From Muribaculaceae bacterium (GTDB lineage: Bacteria; Bacteroidota; Bacteroidia; Bacteroidales; Muribaculaceae): DNA of 64,000 bases. The position numbers and the translations under genes were made by a program. This document shows, in pieces, positions 18,732 through 27,110 of this stretch. The stretch spans positions 43,428-107,427 of the forward strand of contig VSPM01000002.1 in NCBI GenBank assembly GCA_009775365.1, written 5' to 3'. How positions within the stretch are numbered: the first letter of the stretch is position 1; each line of letters begins with the position of its first letter. The notes below the pieces were generated by a model, which saw only the letters and a list, made by a program, of their open reading frames with translations, was not told where the DNA came from and ran no database searches.

Positions 18732-19816
18732 AACATCTTATCGACCCTACCGACCTCTCCAAGCAGGAGCTTGAAGAGATCATCGATCTCGCGCTCGACA
18801 TTATCGACAACCGCGAAAAATATTCAGAACGCTGCAAGGGTAAAAAACTCGCAACGCTCTTCTACGAGCCGTCAACCCGCACACGCCTGAGTTTCACTGC
18901 GGCAATGATGGAGCTCGGTGGAAATGTGCTCGGATTCTCCGACGCCAAGAATTCTTCTGTGAGCAAAGGCGAGACATGCGCCGACACCACTAAGGTGATA
19001 AACTGCTTTGCCGACATCATCGCCATGCGCCATTTTGAAGAGGGCGCCGCCACTGTGTCGGCCATGAATTCACGAATACCCGTGATTAACGCCGGCGACG
19101 GAAGCCACAGCCACCCCACCCAGACGCTGACCGACCTTCTCACAATCAAGCGTGAGATTGGCCGCTTTGACCATATCACAATCGGTTTCTGCGGAGACTT
19201 GAAATTCGGCCGCACTGTCCACTCTCTAATCAAGGCACTCTCCCGCTATGAGGGCGTGAAAGTGGTGCTGATTGCCCCCGAGCAACTTCGTTTGCCCGAC
19301 TATATGAAGCAAGAGGTGTGCGAAATGAACAACGTGCCTTATGTGGAGGTTGACACCATGGACGAAGTGATGGGCGATCTCGACGTGCTTTATATGACTC
19401 GCGTTCAGAAGGAGCGCTTCTTCGATGAAGATGAATATGACCGCGTGAAAGATTTCTTTGTGCTCGATGCCGAGAAACTAAAGAAAGCTCGTCCTGAAAT
19501 GCGTATTCTTCACCCCCTGCCCCGTGTGAATGAAATCAGCACTGATGTTGACTCTGATCCCCGCGCTGCATATTTCCGCCAGGTTGAAAACGGTAAATTC
19601 GTGCGCATGGCGCTCATATGCAAGCTCCTTGAATGGGCAAACGACCCTGCCAAGACAACCGAGCTTGTTCCGAAAGATGCTGTCGCCGGCAAATTCACAT
19701 GCCGCAACAAACGCTGCATCTCCAACATGGAGGTAGGTGTTGAGAGTCTTTTCCGTCCTGCCCACGACAACTCCGGAGAATGGCGTTGCGTCTATTGCGA
19801 GTCAAAGCCCAAGTAA
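18728..19816 (+). CDS. pyrB: Aspartate carbamoyltransferase with a fused PyrI-like zinc module
   Basis: Residues 1 to about 310 are a complete ATCase catalytic chain: STRTR (49-53) binds carbamoyl phosphate, SKGET contains the catalytic-loop K80, H129 lies in [10 protein letters not shown], and HPLPRVNEI is the late substrate loop. Unlike the usual chain of about 310 residues, this one has 362. The extra tail has C325, C330, C354 and C357 spaced C-x4-C-x23-C-x2-C. This is the exact cysteine spacing of the zinc domain of the separate E. coli regulatory chain PyrI, and shares a CIS and CxYCE signature. The nucleotide-binding half of PyrI is absent, and no pyrI gene follows. A strong terminator lies downstream. 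Confidence 0.93.
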   Translation: MKHLIDPTDLSKQELEEIIDLALDIIDNREKYSERCKGKKLATLFYEPSTRTRLSFTAAMMELGGNVLGFSDAKNSSVSKGETCADTTKVINCFADIIAMRHFEEGAATVSAMNSRIPVINAGDGSHSHPTQTLTDLLTIKREIGRFDHITIGFCGDLKFGRTVHSLIKALSRYEGVKVVLIAPEQLRLPDYMKQEVCEMNNVPYVEVDTMDEVMGDLDVLYMTRVQKERFFDEDEYDRVKDFFVLDAEKLKKARPEMRILHPLPRVNEISTDVDSDPRAAYFRQVENGKFVRMALICKLLEWANDPAKTTELVPKDAVAGKFTCRNKRCISNMEVGVESLFRPAHDNSGEWRCVYCESKPK

Positions 19817-19836
19817 CACCCGTTATTCTACCCTTC

Positions 19837-19880
19837 AAGAGCGCGTCATGACAAACCATGATGCGCTCTTCTATTTTTTT
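19837..19880 (+). terminator. pyr operon terminator
   Basis: A 14-bp hairpin (19837-19850 with 19857-19870, one G-T pair) is followed by a T-rich tract with seven consecutive T, 20 bp after the pyrB stop. It is a standard intrinsic terminator ending the operon. Confidence 0.88.
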
Positions 19881-19891
19881 ACTGTTTTGTT

Positions 19892-19922
19892 ATTGCAGAA
19901 TTATGAATTTTTAGTAACTTTG
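19892..19922 (+). promoter_or_regulatory. Promoter of the beta-helix/giant surface protein unit
   Basis: The -7 TAACTTTG (19915-19922) is a perfect consensus match with an ATTG -33-like box 19 bp upstream. Transcription would start near 19929, almost 400 nt before the next plausible start codon at 20322. Confidence 0.75.
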
Positions 19923-20165
19923 CGATGCGGCCGCACGAAGCCCGGCTTGGGCATGTGGGCGGGCGCAGACATTTTGAAAGCGTTTATCCGCGCTGATTCT
20001 TGACTTATCGGAATTCTCGCAAAATTTCATCATCGTCAGGGATTGAGCAACGGTAGATGCCTTGTGGTTCTGTATTCATACACAACGGAGTCTCATGAAT
20101 TTTCCCGGCGGCCAATAAACTGCCAGGGAAGTTTATTGCGAGTCCGTGCTTATGTATACATTTAC

Positions 20166-20284
20166 AGCGTAGGCTTCTGATGTTGCTCGTTCTTACGATG
20201 ATGGGCAATGCGAGAAGCCTCGATAAGTGGGAGCGGGCAACGGGTACAGGCTCCTACGCTTTCTGTTTTATTATTGTTTTCTTG
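20166..20284 (+). promoter_or_regulatory. Structured leader RNA with mutually exclusive hairpins
   Basis: Within a leader of about 390 nt (19929-20321), AGCGTAGG (20166-20173) can pair with CCTACGCT (20253-20260). It would enclose a GGCTTCT/AGAAGCC helix (20172-20178 with 20213-20219). Alternatively GTGGGAGC (20227-20234) can pair with GCTCCTAC (20250-20257). The last hairpin is followed by a T-rich stretch (20261-20283), so it resembles a terminator that the first pairing would disrupt. Further upstream, AATAAACT and AGTTTATT (about 20115-20145) form another stem. No known riboswitch consensus is recognised. Functional coding of the leader is doubtful. Confidence 0.45.
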
Positions 20285-20321
20285 CCAACGAGGGGTGTCC
20301 GAAGGCGCTTTATACAGGCAC

Positions 20322-21305
20322 ATGAAACTTTTTTTAATCTTTTCAATTCTTGCCACCGTTTCTTTTCTATCGAAAATAAACGCTCAGACATCAACCGCCA
20401 CCCTGGACCACAACGGGGAGCTGACAACATTCAACGGCTCATCCTCTTTTGCCAAGGCCATGGAAGCCGCATCCGAGGGAGATGCAATCTATCTCTCAGC
20501 CGGCCATTATGACGCAACCGACATCACAAAACCTGTTTCCATAAAAGGGACAGGCTTCATCGACGACAAGGATAACGGTCTCGAAGCATCTGTAATTGAC
20601 TTCTCCGTAAAAATAAACTTGCCTGAAGAAAAAGGACTCACAATTGAAGGGATTAGATTTGATAACACTATTTATATTGAATCTGAACTCACTTCTTCTT
20701 TATTCCTTCATTGTGGATTTAAGGGAATAAAATTCAGCGCAACAACTAAAAATTTTTCAATGAACGGCTGTATAAATCACCAAAATATAGAGTTTTGTAA
20801 ATCTCAAGAAAACATGGTGTTTAATAACAGTCATTTTACCAAAATAGAAGACGAATCCGATGGCTCCTCTACTATTTATTTTAAAAACTGTAACATTGAA
20901 GACTTTACGTATAGAGGGGTTAATTTTGACCATTCCCTACAGACTGCTACAATTGAAAATTCTGTAATAATAAATTGTCCAAACAATCGTAGTGGAATTA
21001 CATGGATAAAAACAATCATACCGTCAAACTCAGGCTATCTCCCGGATGGCTCACAAACAAAAAACTGCTGGCTTCTCAGCACAGATGAAATCAACAGCCT
21101 ATGGGATGGCGACTGGTGGGAATTTAAAAAAGAGGCCGCCGGGCAATATATCGGCACAGACAATACCCAAATCGGCATTTACGGAGGGCCACACCCATTT
21201 ATCAAAACCGTCTACGGACCTCGCATCACTCAAATGGTCATACCAACCGAGACTGACGATGACGGAAAAATTAAAATCTCTATAACTGTTGACCGTCATG
21301 AATAA
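20322..21305 (+). CDS. Secreted beta-helix-like protein of unknown function
   Basis: The 327-residue product begins at ATG 20322 with a clear signal peptide (MKLFLIFSILATVSFLSKINAQ has the n-h-c pattern, cleavage near INAQ). Reading further upstream would add leader RNA sequence. The N-terminal part (GDAIYLSAGHYDATDITKPVSIKGTG) looks like the first coil of a right-handed parallel beta-helix, as in pectate-lyase-like folds. The middle has short beta/Asn-rich segments in that style. No catalytic motif is visible. The centre (about 20640-21000) is markedly AT-rich. It overlaps the next gene by 8 nt, so the two are probably coexpressed and may work together at the cell surface. Confidence 0.75.
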   Translation: MKLFLIFSILATVSFLSKINAQTSTATLDHNGELTTFNGSSSFAKAMEAASEGDAIYLSAGHYDATDITKPVSIKGTGFIDDKDNGLEASVIDFSVKINLPEEKGLTIEGIRFDNTIYIESELTSSLFLHCGFKGIKFSATTKNFSMNGCINHQNIEFCKSQENMVFNNSHFTKIEDESDGSSTIYFKNCNIEDFTYRGVNFDHSLQTATIENSVIINCPNNRSGITWIKTIIPSNSGYLPDGSQTKNCWLLSTDEINSLWDGDWWEFKKEAAGQYIGTDNTQIGIYGGPHPFIKTVYGPRITQMVIPTETDDDGKIKISITVDRHE

Positions 21306-24300
21306 AGGCATATCTTCAAAATGGAAATACCATGCCGGAATAATAACTGTTATGCTGTCAATAGCCTCTGCCCCGGCCTACACCCAAGGATTATTCTACG
21401 AATACTGGATTGACAATGACACGCAAAACAGAATTTCAGTCCAAAGCTCAGGAAACATCCTGACTCCGGACATTGACCTCTCAAAAGAAAAACCGGGTAT
21501 GCACATCCTGTCGTTCAGAGTCTCTGATGACGGCGAAAACTGGTCGGCTCCAAAGTCGGCATATGTGGTCAAGCCCCATTACTCAGAATCAAAAGCAGGA
21601 ATCCTCTCCGGCTACAGATGGATGCTCGACAATGGACGAGATTTCGGCACTTCCAATCTGGATTCTCCCGGCTTACCATACACCGGAGAAATCTCCTTAA
21701 ACGCAAAGCCAGCCAAACTGACCCCGGAAAACATGGTGGTTCTCGATGCAAATGAAGGAAACCCGCGTTTCGGAGCCATGTCTTCTGTAAACTTGGCATT
21801 TTGCGATGCAAACGGAATATGGGGCACAGAACGCACAGACTCGGTTGCTATAGCCGTACCGGCTTCCGATGCTGACCTAACCGAATTTATCGACAACTAT
21901 GATGCTTCAAAAGGGAACTCCGGTTGGACATGGAAAGGATCAATCGGCTTGCTGATCCAGGACAATTCTCACTGGTCAGGAGAGAAGCACCCCTACTTTT
22001 GCATGGGAAATCCCTCTGACAGAGGTTTCACAACAACAATGACCCAGACAATAGCCGGTCTTCCGGCAGGAATATACGTTCTGTCGGCTTACGGACGCGC
22101 AAACACTGAAGTGACAATGCAGATGTCTGTGGGAGAATACAGCGTTGAGTTTCCCGCAGTGGGGAGCATAGGCGGAGAGCTTTGGGAGAACGCCCTCCCG
22201 GGCGACCCGGCTCTGAACCTGAAAGACGGTGGAGGATGGAGCCGCAGGTCTCTGATATTTGTGACCGACGGAAATCCTTTTGAAATCAAAATTTCAGGCA
22301 CAACCACTGAACGTTATCAGTGGTTTGACATATCGGATTTCTCCCTTTATGCATACTCCACCGGCACACTGCATGTAAATTTTCCTGAAGACACCGATTT
22401 GGCTCGATATGCCAATATGCGCCTTGTTCTCGACGGAGACGGCAGAAAAATGTCGAGTGTGGTATCCTCTACAGCCAAAGAATATATGTTTCATGCAGTT
22501 CCGGCAGCCTCCCTGTACTCTCTACGACTTGAAAATTCCTATGGACACACCGTAGCAGCTCTCAAAGACATCAAACTCTCTGAAGGCACTACTTCCGTAG
22601 TTCTCTCAAATTTCAAGAAACTGACTGACCTCTCTGTGAATGTGCTCGATCCGGATAGCAATTCTATATCGGAATATATTGCCGTGGAATGGGCCGACAC
22701 AACAGGCACAACTCTTGCAAAGGATAAAATAATCCGCAACATTCCTGAGAAAGAACCATTGCTCTGCAAAATCAGCCTCGAAGAGAAATTTGGAGTAAGT
22801 TACACTGAACCTACCCCGATAATAATAATCGCAAATCCCGAATCTCCGGAAACTGAGATAACTTTACAACCGCTGTCTACGAAGGAAATCAGCGGTGAGA
22901 TTTATGGCAAAGATCTTCCGTTATCAAATGCCTCTGTCTCTGCAACTGAGTTTGTAAACGGCCAATATCCGCGCACAGTCTCTACACGCACAAACCGTGA
23001 GGGAGCCTTCTCTCTCCCGTTATGCACCGATTCTGTGAAAATCAACATTATGGCTGATGGATTTATCGACCTCTCCGAAGACATGGCAATAGAAAGTGAT
23101 TCTCTTGGAAGAATCGAAATGACCACACTCAGCGGAGCTGTAGTAGCTATAAATGCCACCTACAACGAATCATCATCCGAAGGTCCGAAAGCAAGCATGT
23201 TGAAAATAGGAATCCCGGATATGAGCATCATTGCCCGGAATCTCACAACAAATGCCGACAGCATCGCCGTGAACAGTCAGAACGGCCGTCTTGTATTGCC
23301 GGATGCCAAGCCGGGTGATAAAGTTGAACTGACTATCACAAGTCCCGCCGGAATATTCACGCCGGTTACGGCATCAACGGAATTTGACGAAAACGGCTAT
23401 GGCGAATGTAATGTAGAACTGACAGAGCCGGCATATATCGAAGCCATTTACGTCTCCAGCCAGAACAAAAACGACAAAGCCATCTTGTTCGATGATCTTG
23501 GCAACAAAGTGGCCGCGGCTGATTATGTGGCACAGACAGCCACATTCTCAAAGGTGAGCCCGGGCGACTACAGGATTGTCTCGCTGAATGCCGAACTCGC
23601 TGTCGCCAACATCCCCTCCATTGCCTTCCTTTCAGATATGGGATGGACAGAGGGAGTTGACTACACCTGCTCTGAAATCAGCGCGCGAGAAGGTTATGTG
23701 TCTTCTGTCACGATCGGCGGCATTCCGAGAGGAAACACATTCGTGCGCCACACCGGTGAAAAGGCGTCGTTCTCTTCAAAGAAAACGACTGCAACCGTAG
23801 GCAATTATCTCACTCTCACAGCATTTGTGGATTTCAAAGAGGAATATGAGGATGAAATCGACAATCTCAACCTTATTGTGGAGATTCCCGAAGGAGTGGA
23901 ATATATCGACAATTCCGCTATGGTGGGCAACCATGTGAATCACGCCGAGCTTAGCGGACGCCGGCTTGTGATTCCTGTCGATGATCTCGATATAGGGGAA
24001 CAAGTGAAATTCTGTGTCACTCCATTGAATGCAGGGCTGACAGTGATTCCGGCATATCTCGAGTTCTCATTGTCAGGCGAGACACTGACCGAGTCTTTGG
24101 GAAGCGCGGGAGTGGAGGTTGAGAATATGAAAATCACCGTCCCGGAGATTGTGCCGTCTTCCGAGTTAAACATTACAGGCATGGCACCCCCGAATTCGGA
24201 AATCTCCATCATAGACTGCGGAGGCGTCATAGCACAATTCAAGGCCAAGTCCGACGGAAGTTGGCAAGTCACTTGTCAGCTTAACGATGCTTTCCATCTG

Positions 24301-27018
24301 TCGCTTCATAATATATATGCAAAAGTGAACACTCCTAATGGAAAGAAACTGGTGACAGACACATATGCAGTGAAAGTTGACCTTACGGAAAATGAAGTGA
24401 AATCCGTCACCATGATCAACACTGCACACAATTCACAAAACCTCAACACCTGTGAATATGTCACCGTATTCGATTTCAAGAACCCGCCCGAAGAATCGCC
24501 GGTTTACTGGTATTGGCCTAAATACCCAAATTTCACTTTTATTACGAAATTCCGCGACAATGACCCTGCAAACGTGAAAAATGTAAAAGTGAAAGTCAAA
24601 ACATCTGACGGCAACGAAAGAATCATCCCGACAATTTACGACCCGGCCTCGGAAGGATGGGTAGGCTGCGCCGACTTCCATTCAAATTCCCTCCCCGTTA
24701 ATGTCGCGGTACTTTCGGAAGGAGCGCCTTATTCAGGAGGATCCATCGATGCTAAATTCATAGAATCGAACTGTGCCTGGATATACCTTTGGAATGTTAT
24801 ATTCCCGGAAGACGATTCCGAACTGCCGGATGTAACATTGCCGGAAAATGAAGACGATGATGTGCTGAAATTCTCGGCTGATGACAACGGCAAAAAAACT
24901 GATGCGAATCTGGAACTTGACGAGACCAATGAAATCCCTGACAAATCTCTTGACAGCGAAGATGTAACCCGTCTTGAAGTTCCTTTGGAGGGCTCGGATC
25001 CGCTGACAGTAACGGTCGACCTCAAAAAGGATGAAGTCATTGTTTACACTCCCGTTAAGTTCATGGAGATAATTTCCGGTTTTATGGATCTGCTCCCTGA
25101 AGACTCGGAGGCAAGGAACAACGCCGAGAATGCTTATGACCAACTAAAGGGAGAGAAGAAATTCCATAAAATACGCCTCAAGAAATTTGTGAGTTTCGCA
25201 GACGCCCTTGACATTATAATGAAGCTCACCGGCCAAAACGACCCCGTGATTGCAAAATATGCCAAGCTGATTCGCAGATACGAGAGATTGAGAGACTGCG
25301 AATTCCCAGACAATGCATATATTGACGCAAGAATCGCTGACCTCAGAAGGGCTTTGGAAATATACCTCAAAGTCAACAAACTCGCAACAGTGTTGGAATG
25401 GCTATCCGGCAAATGTAGCAATTTGCATGTAAAGGGAGCACTCCATCTTGGAGCCAAAGGGATTAGATTGGCCACAAATATTGGCGATGACTTGGTTAAA
25501 CAAAATGCATTAAGAGACCTTTGGCGTTTTGAAGAAAACTGCGGTCTTGACCATAACGGAGACCCTGTGGAATCAGGCAATCGCGATGCAAAATTTGTTA
25601 TGGATCCTTCAGGCTATGTGTACGAGGCTGTCACAAGCAACCGCCTGCCTGGCGTCACCGCCACTGTCTACGAAAATGTAAAAGAAGAAGACATCTATGG
25701 CGACATACATTCCGAGGCTCGGATATGGGATGCGAAAGCCTACTCTCAGCGAAACCCGGTCATCACAGATGAAAACGGCGTATATGCCTGGGACGTGCCT
25801 ACAGGAGAATGGCAAGTCCGTTTCAGCAAAGACGGATACGAGCCGACATCCACAGGATGGCTTCCTGTGCCACCTCCCCAGCTTGAAGTGAATATTGGAA
25901 TGGTTCATGCCGTAAATCCCGATGCAATAAATGCAACTGCTTTTGAAAGTGGCGTGATTGTGGAATTCGATAAATATATGCGGCCGGAATCGTTCTCGGA
26001 AAATTCAATAAAAGCTTCATCACGGGGCAAGTACGCAGCCGGGAAGATTGTGTCTTACAACATGGAGACCGATCCTTACACAGGAATCTCTTACGCCTCG
26101 AAAATGAAACTTGAAGTCAACGACAAGCTCATTGTGGGAGACACTATCGACATCTCCGTCGGCAATTCTCCGTTAAGCTATGCCTCCATGGAGATGCAAG
26201 GCGAACGTAATTTCAGAGTTGCCGTGCAGCCTGAAATCACTGACATCACGGCCGACAGCATTGTCTCTATATCCACAGGCTCGTCAGCCGTCATCCCGGT
26301 GTATGTGCTTCCGGAGTCTTCGGCGAAAGGGAAGAAGCTGCGTGTAGTCAGCGAGACTCCATCTTTTGTGAATCCGTCTGACAGCTATTTCCCCATTGAT
26401 GAAAACGGAGTAGCCTTGGTGAACATGAAAGCCCTGCTCCCGGGCGACGGCGCAGTGACATATTCCATAGACGGCTATGACATCAGCGCGACAACCCGCA
26501 TAGAGGTTGAAGAAGTTGACGAAAGTCGTGTGAACATGCCTTTCAGCTCTGTGATTTCAGGTTCGGTAGTGGCGCATGGCACAGAGATCACTCTCTCTAC
26601 AGACACTCCGGATGCTGCAATCTATTACACTCTTGATGGCACTTGCCCGTGTCTCGATGGCTCGCGAATGCCGTACACAGGCCCGATTTCTGTCACGGAA
26701 GACATGGTTGTAAAAGCCCAGGCTTTCAAAGAAGGTCTGGCTCCGAGTGAAATTGCCGTATTCCATTACATTGTAGACCTATCCGGAATAGATTCTGCAA
26801 TATATGACAATATCAGCGTCTCTACTGAAAATGAAGATGTGATAATAACTGCTCCTGAAGGCTCTGCGTATGACATATACGACACCGACGGAATGTCTGT
26901 CGCCTCCGGCAAGGTTGGCAATACAACAGAAACTGTTCGTGTTCCATACACAGGCGTATATTTCGTGCATATCTCACTCCCCGGCATGTTCAGACACACC
27001 GTGAAAATAGTAATCTGA
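21298..27018 (+). CDS. Giant multidomain cell-surface protein with T9SS-like C-terminus
   Basis: The start is taken at ATG 21298, not an upstream TTG, which gives 1906 residues with a signal peptide (about 1-32, ending near APAYTQG). Visible modules include a YWIDND domain at the start; a jelly-roll, carbohydrate-binding-like region near 200-360; carboxypeptidase-regulatory-like folds near 540-610 and 1440-1530; several Ig-like repeats; an acidic linker followed by a mostly helical segment near 1230-1410; a chitobiase C-terminal-like domain near 1745-1820 (YYTLDGTCP); and a terminal T9SS type-A-like domain (YDIYDTDGMSVASGKV...GVYFVHI...KIVI). No enzyme active site is recognised. Adhesion or glycan binding is a guess. 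Confidence 0.8.
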   Translation: MNKGISSKWKYHAGIITVMLSIASAPAYTQGLFYEYWIDNDTQNRISVQSSGNILTPDIDLSKEKPGMHILSFRVSDDGENWSAPKSAYVVKPHYSESKAGILSGYRWMLDNGRDFGTSNLDSPGLPYTGEISLNAKPAKLTPENMVVLDANEGNPRFGAMSSVNLAFCDANGIWGTERTDSVAIAVPASDADLTEFIDNYDASKGNSGWTWKGSIGLLIQDNSHWSGEKHPYFCMGNPSDRGFTTTMTQTIAGLPAGIYVLSAYGRANTEVTMQMSVGEYSVEFPAVGSIGGELWENALPGDPALNLKDGGGWSRRSLIFVTDGNPFEIKISGTTTERYQWFDISDFSLYAYSTGTLHVNFPEDTDLARYANMRLVLDGDGRKMSSVVSSTAKEYMFHAVPAASLYSLRLENSYGHTVAALKDIKLSEGTTSVVLSNFKKLTDLSVNVLDPDSNSISEYIAVEWADTTGTTLAKDKIIRNIPEKEPLLCKISLEEKFGVSYTEPTPIIIIANPESPETEITLQPLSTKEISGEIYGKDLPLSNASVSATEFVNGQYPRTVSTRTNREGAFSLPLCTDSVKINIMADGFIDLSEDMAIESDSLGRIEMTTLSGAVVAINATYNESSSEGPKASMLKIGIPDMSIIARNLTTNADSIAVNSQNGRLVLPDAKPGDKVELTITSPAGIFTPVTASTEFDENGYGECNVELTEPAYIEAIYVSSQNKNDKAILFDDLGNKVAAADYVAQTATFSKVSPGDYRIVSLNAELAVANIPSIAFLSDMGWTEGVDYTCSEISAREGYVSSVTIGGIPRGNTFVRHTGEKASFSSKKTTATVGNYLTLTAFVDFKEEYEDEIDNLNLIVEIPEGVEYIDNSAMVGNHVNHAELSGRRLVIPVDDLDIGEQVKFCVTPLNAGLTVIPAYLEFSLSGETLTESLGSAGVEVENMKITVPEIVPSSELNITGMAPPNSEISIIDCGGVIAQFKAKSDGSWQVTCQLNDAFHLSLHNIYAKVNTPNGKKLVTDTYAVKVDLTENEVKSVTMINTAHNSQNLNTCEYVTVFDFKNPPEESPVYWYWPKYPNFTFITKFRDNDPANVKNVKVKVKTSDGNERIIPTIYDPASEGWVGCADFHSNSLPVNVAVLSEGAPYSGGSIDAKFIESNCAWIYLWNVIFPEDDSELPDVTLPENEDDDVLKFSADDNGKKTDANLELDETNEIPDKSLDSEDVTRLEVPLEGSDPLTVTVDLKKDEVIVYTPVKFMEIISGFMDLLPEDSEARNNAENAYDQLKGEKKFHKIRLKKFVSFADALDIIMKLTGQNDPVIAKYAKLIRRYERLRDCEFPDNAYIDARIADLRRALEIYLKVNKLATVLEWLSGKCSNLHVKGALHLGAKGIRLATNIGDDLVKQNALRDLWRFEENCGLDHNGDPVESGNRDAKFVMDPSGYVYEAVTSNRLPGVTATVYENVKEEDIYGDIHSEARIWDAKAYSQRNPVITDENGVYAWDVPTGEWQVRFSKDGYEPTSTGWLPVPPPQLEVNIGMVHAVNPDAINATAFESGVIVEFDKYMRPESFSENSIKASSRGKYAAGKIVSYNMETDPYTGISYASKMKLEVNDKLIVGDTIDISVGNSPLSYASMEMQGERNFRVAVQPEITDITADSIVSISTGSSAVIPVYVLPESSAKGKKLRVVSETPSFVNPSDSYFPIDENGVALVNMKALLPGDGAVTYSIDGYDISATTRIEVEEVDESRVNMPFSSVISGSVVAHGTEITLSTDTPDAAIYYTLDGTCPCLDGSRMPYTGPISVTEDMVVKAQAFKEGLAPSEIAVFHYIVDLSGIDSAIYDNISVSTENEDVIITAPEGSAYDIYDTDGMSVASGKVGNTTETVRVPYTGVYFVHISLPGMFRHTVKIVI

Positions 27019-27028
27019 TTCACCCCTC

Positions 27029-27072
27029 TTGAGCTTAGGCTATAAATCTTCGCATCTATAGCCTACGCTCAA
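27029..27072 (+). terminator. Hairpin after the giant surface protein gene
   Basis: Arms 27029-27044 and 27057-27072 pair over 16 bp with one mismatch, 11 nt after the stop codon. It is a likely terminator or mRNA 3' end before the LRR gene. Confidence 0.65.
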
Positions 27073-27110
27073 ATAACTTCTTTCAAAATTCATTTTTTAC
27101 AAAAAACATC

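Noticed and set aside
20005..20208. Minus-strand 67-codon frame in the long leader
   Set aside because: It lies antisense to a structured leader RNA, with no promoter and no coding signature; leader RNA structure explains the region better.
21289..21297. TTG start upstream of the giant surface protein
   Set aside because: The ATG at 21298 gives a standard signal peptide, and the TTG adds only three residues deeper into the preceding gene.
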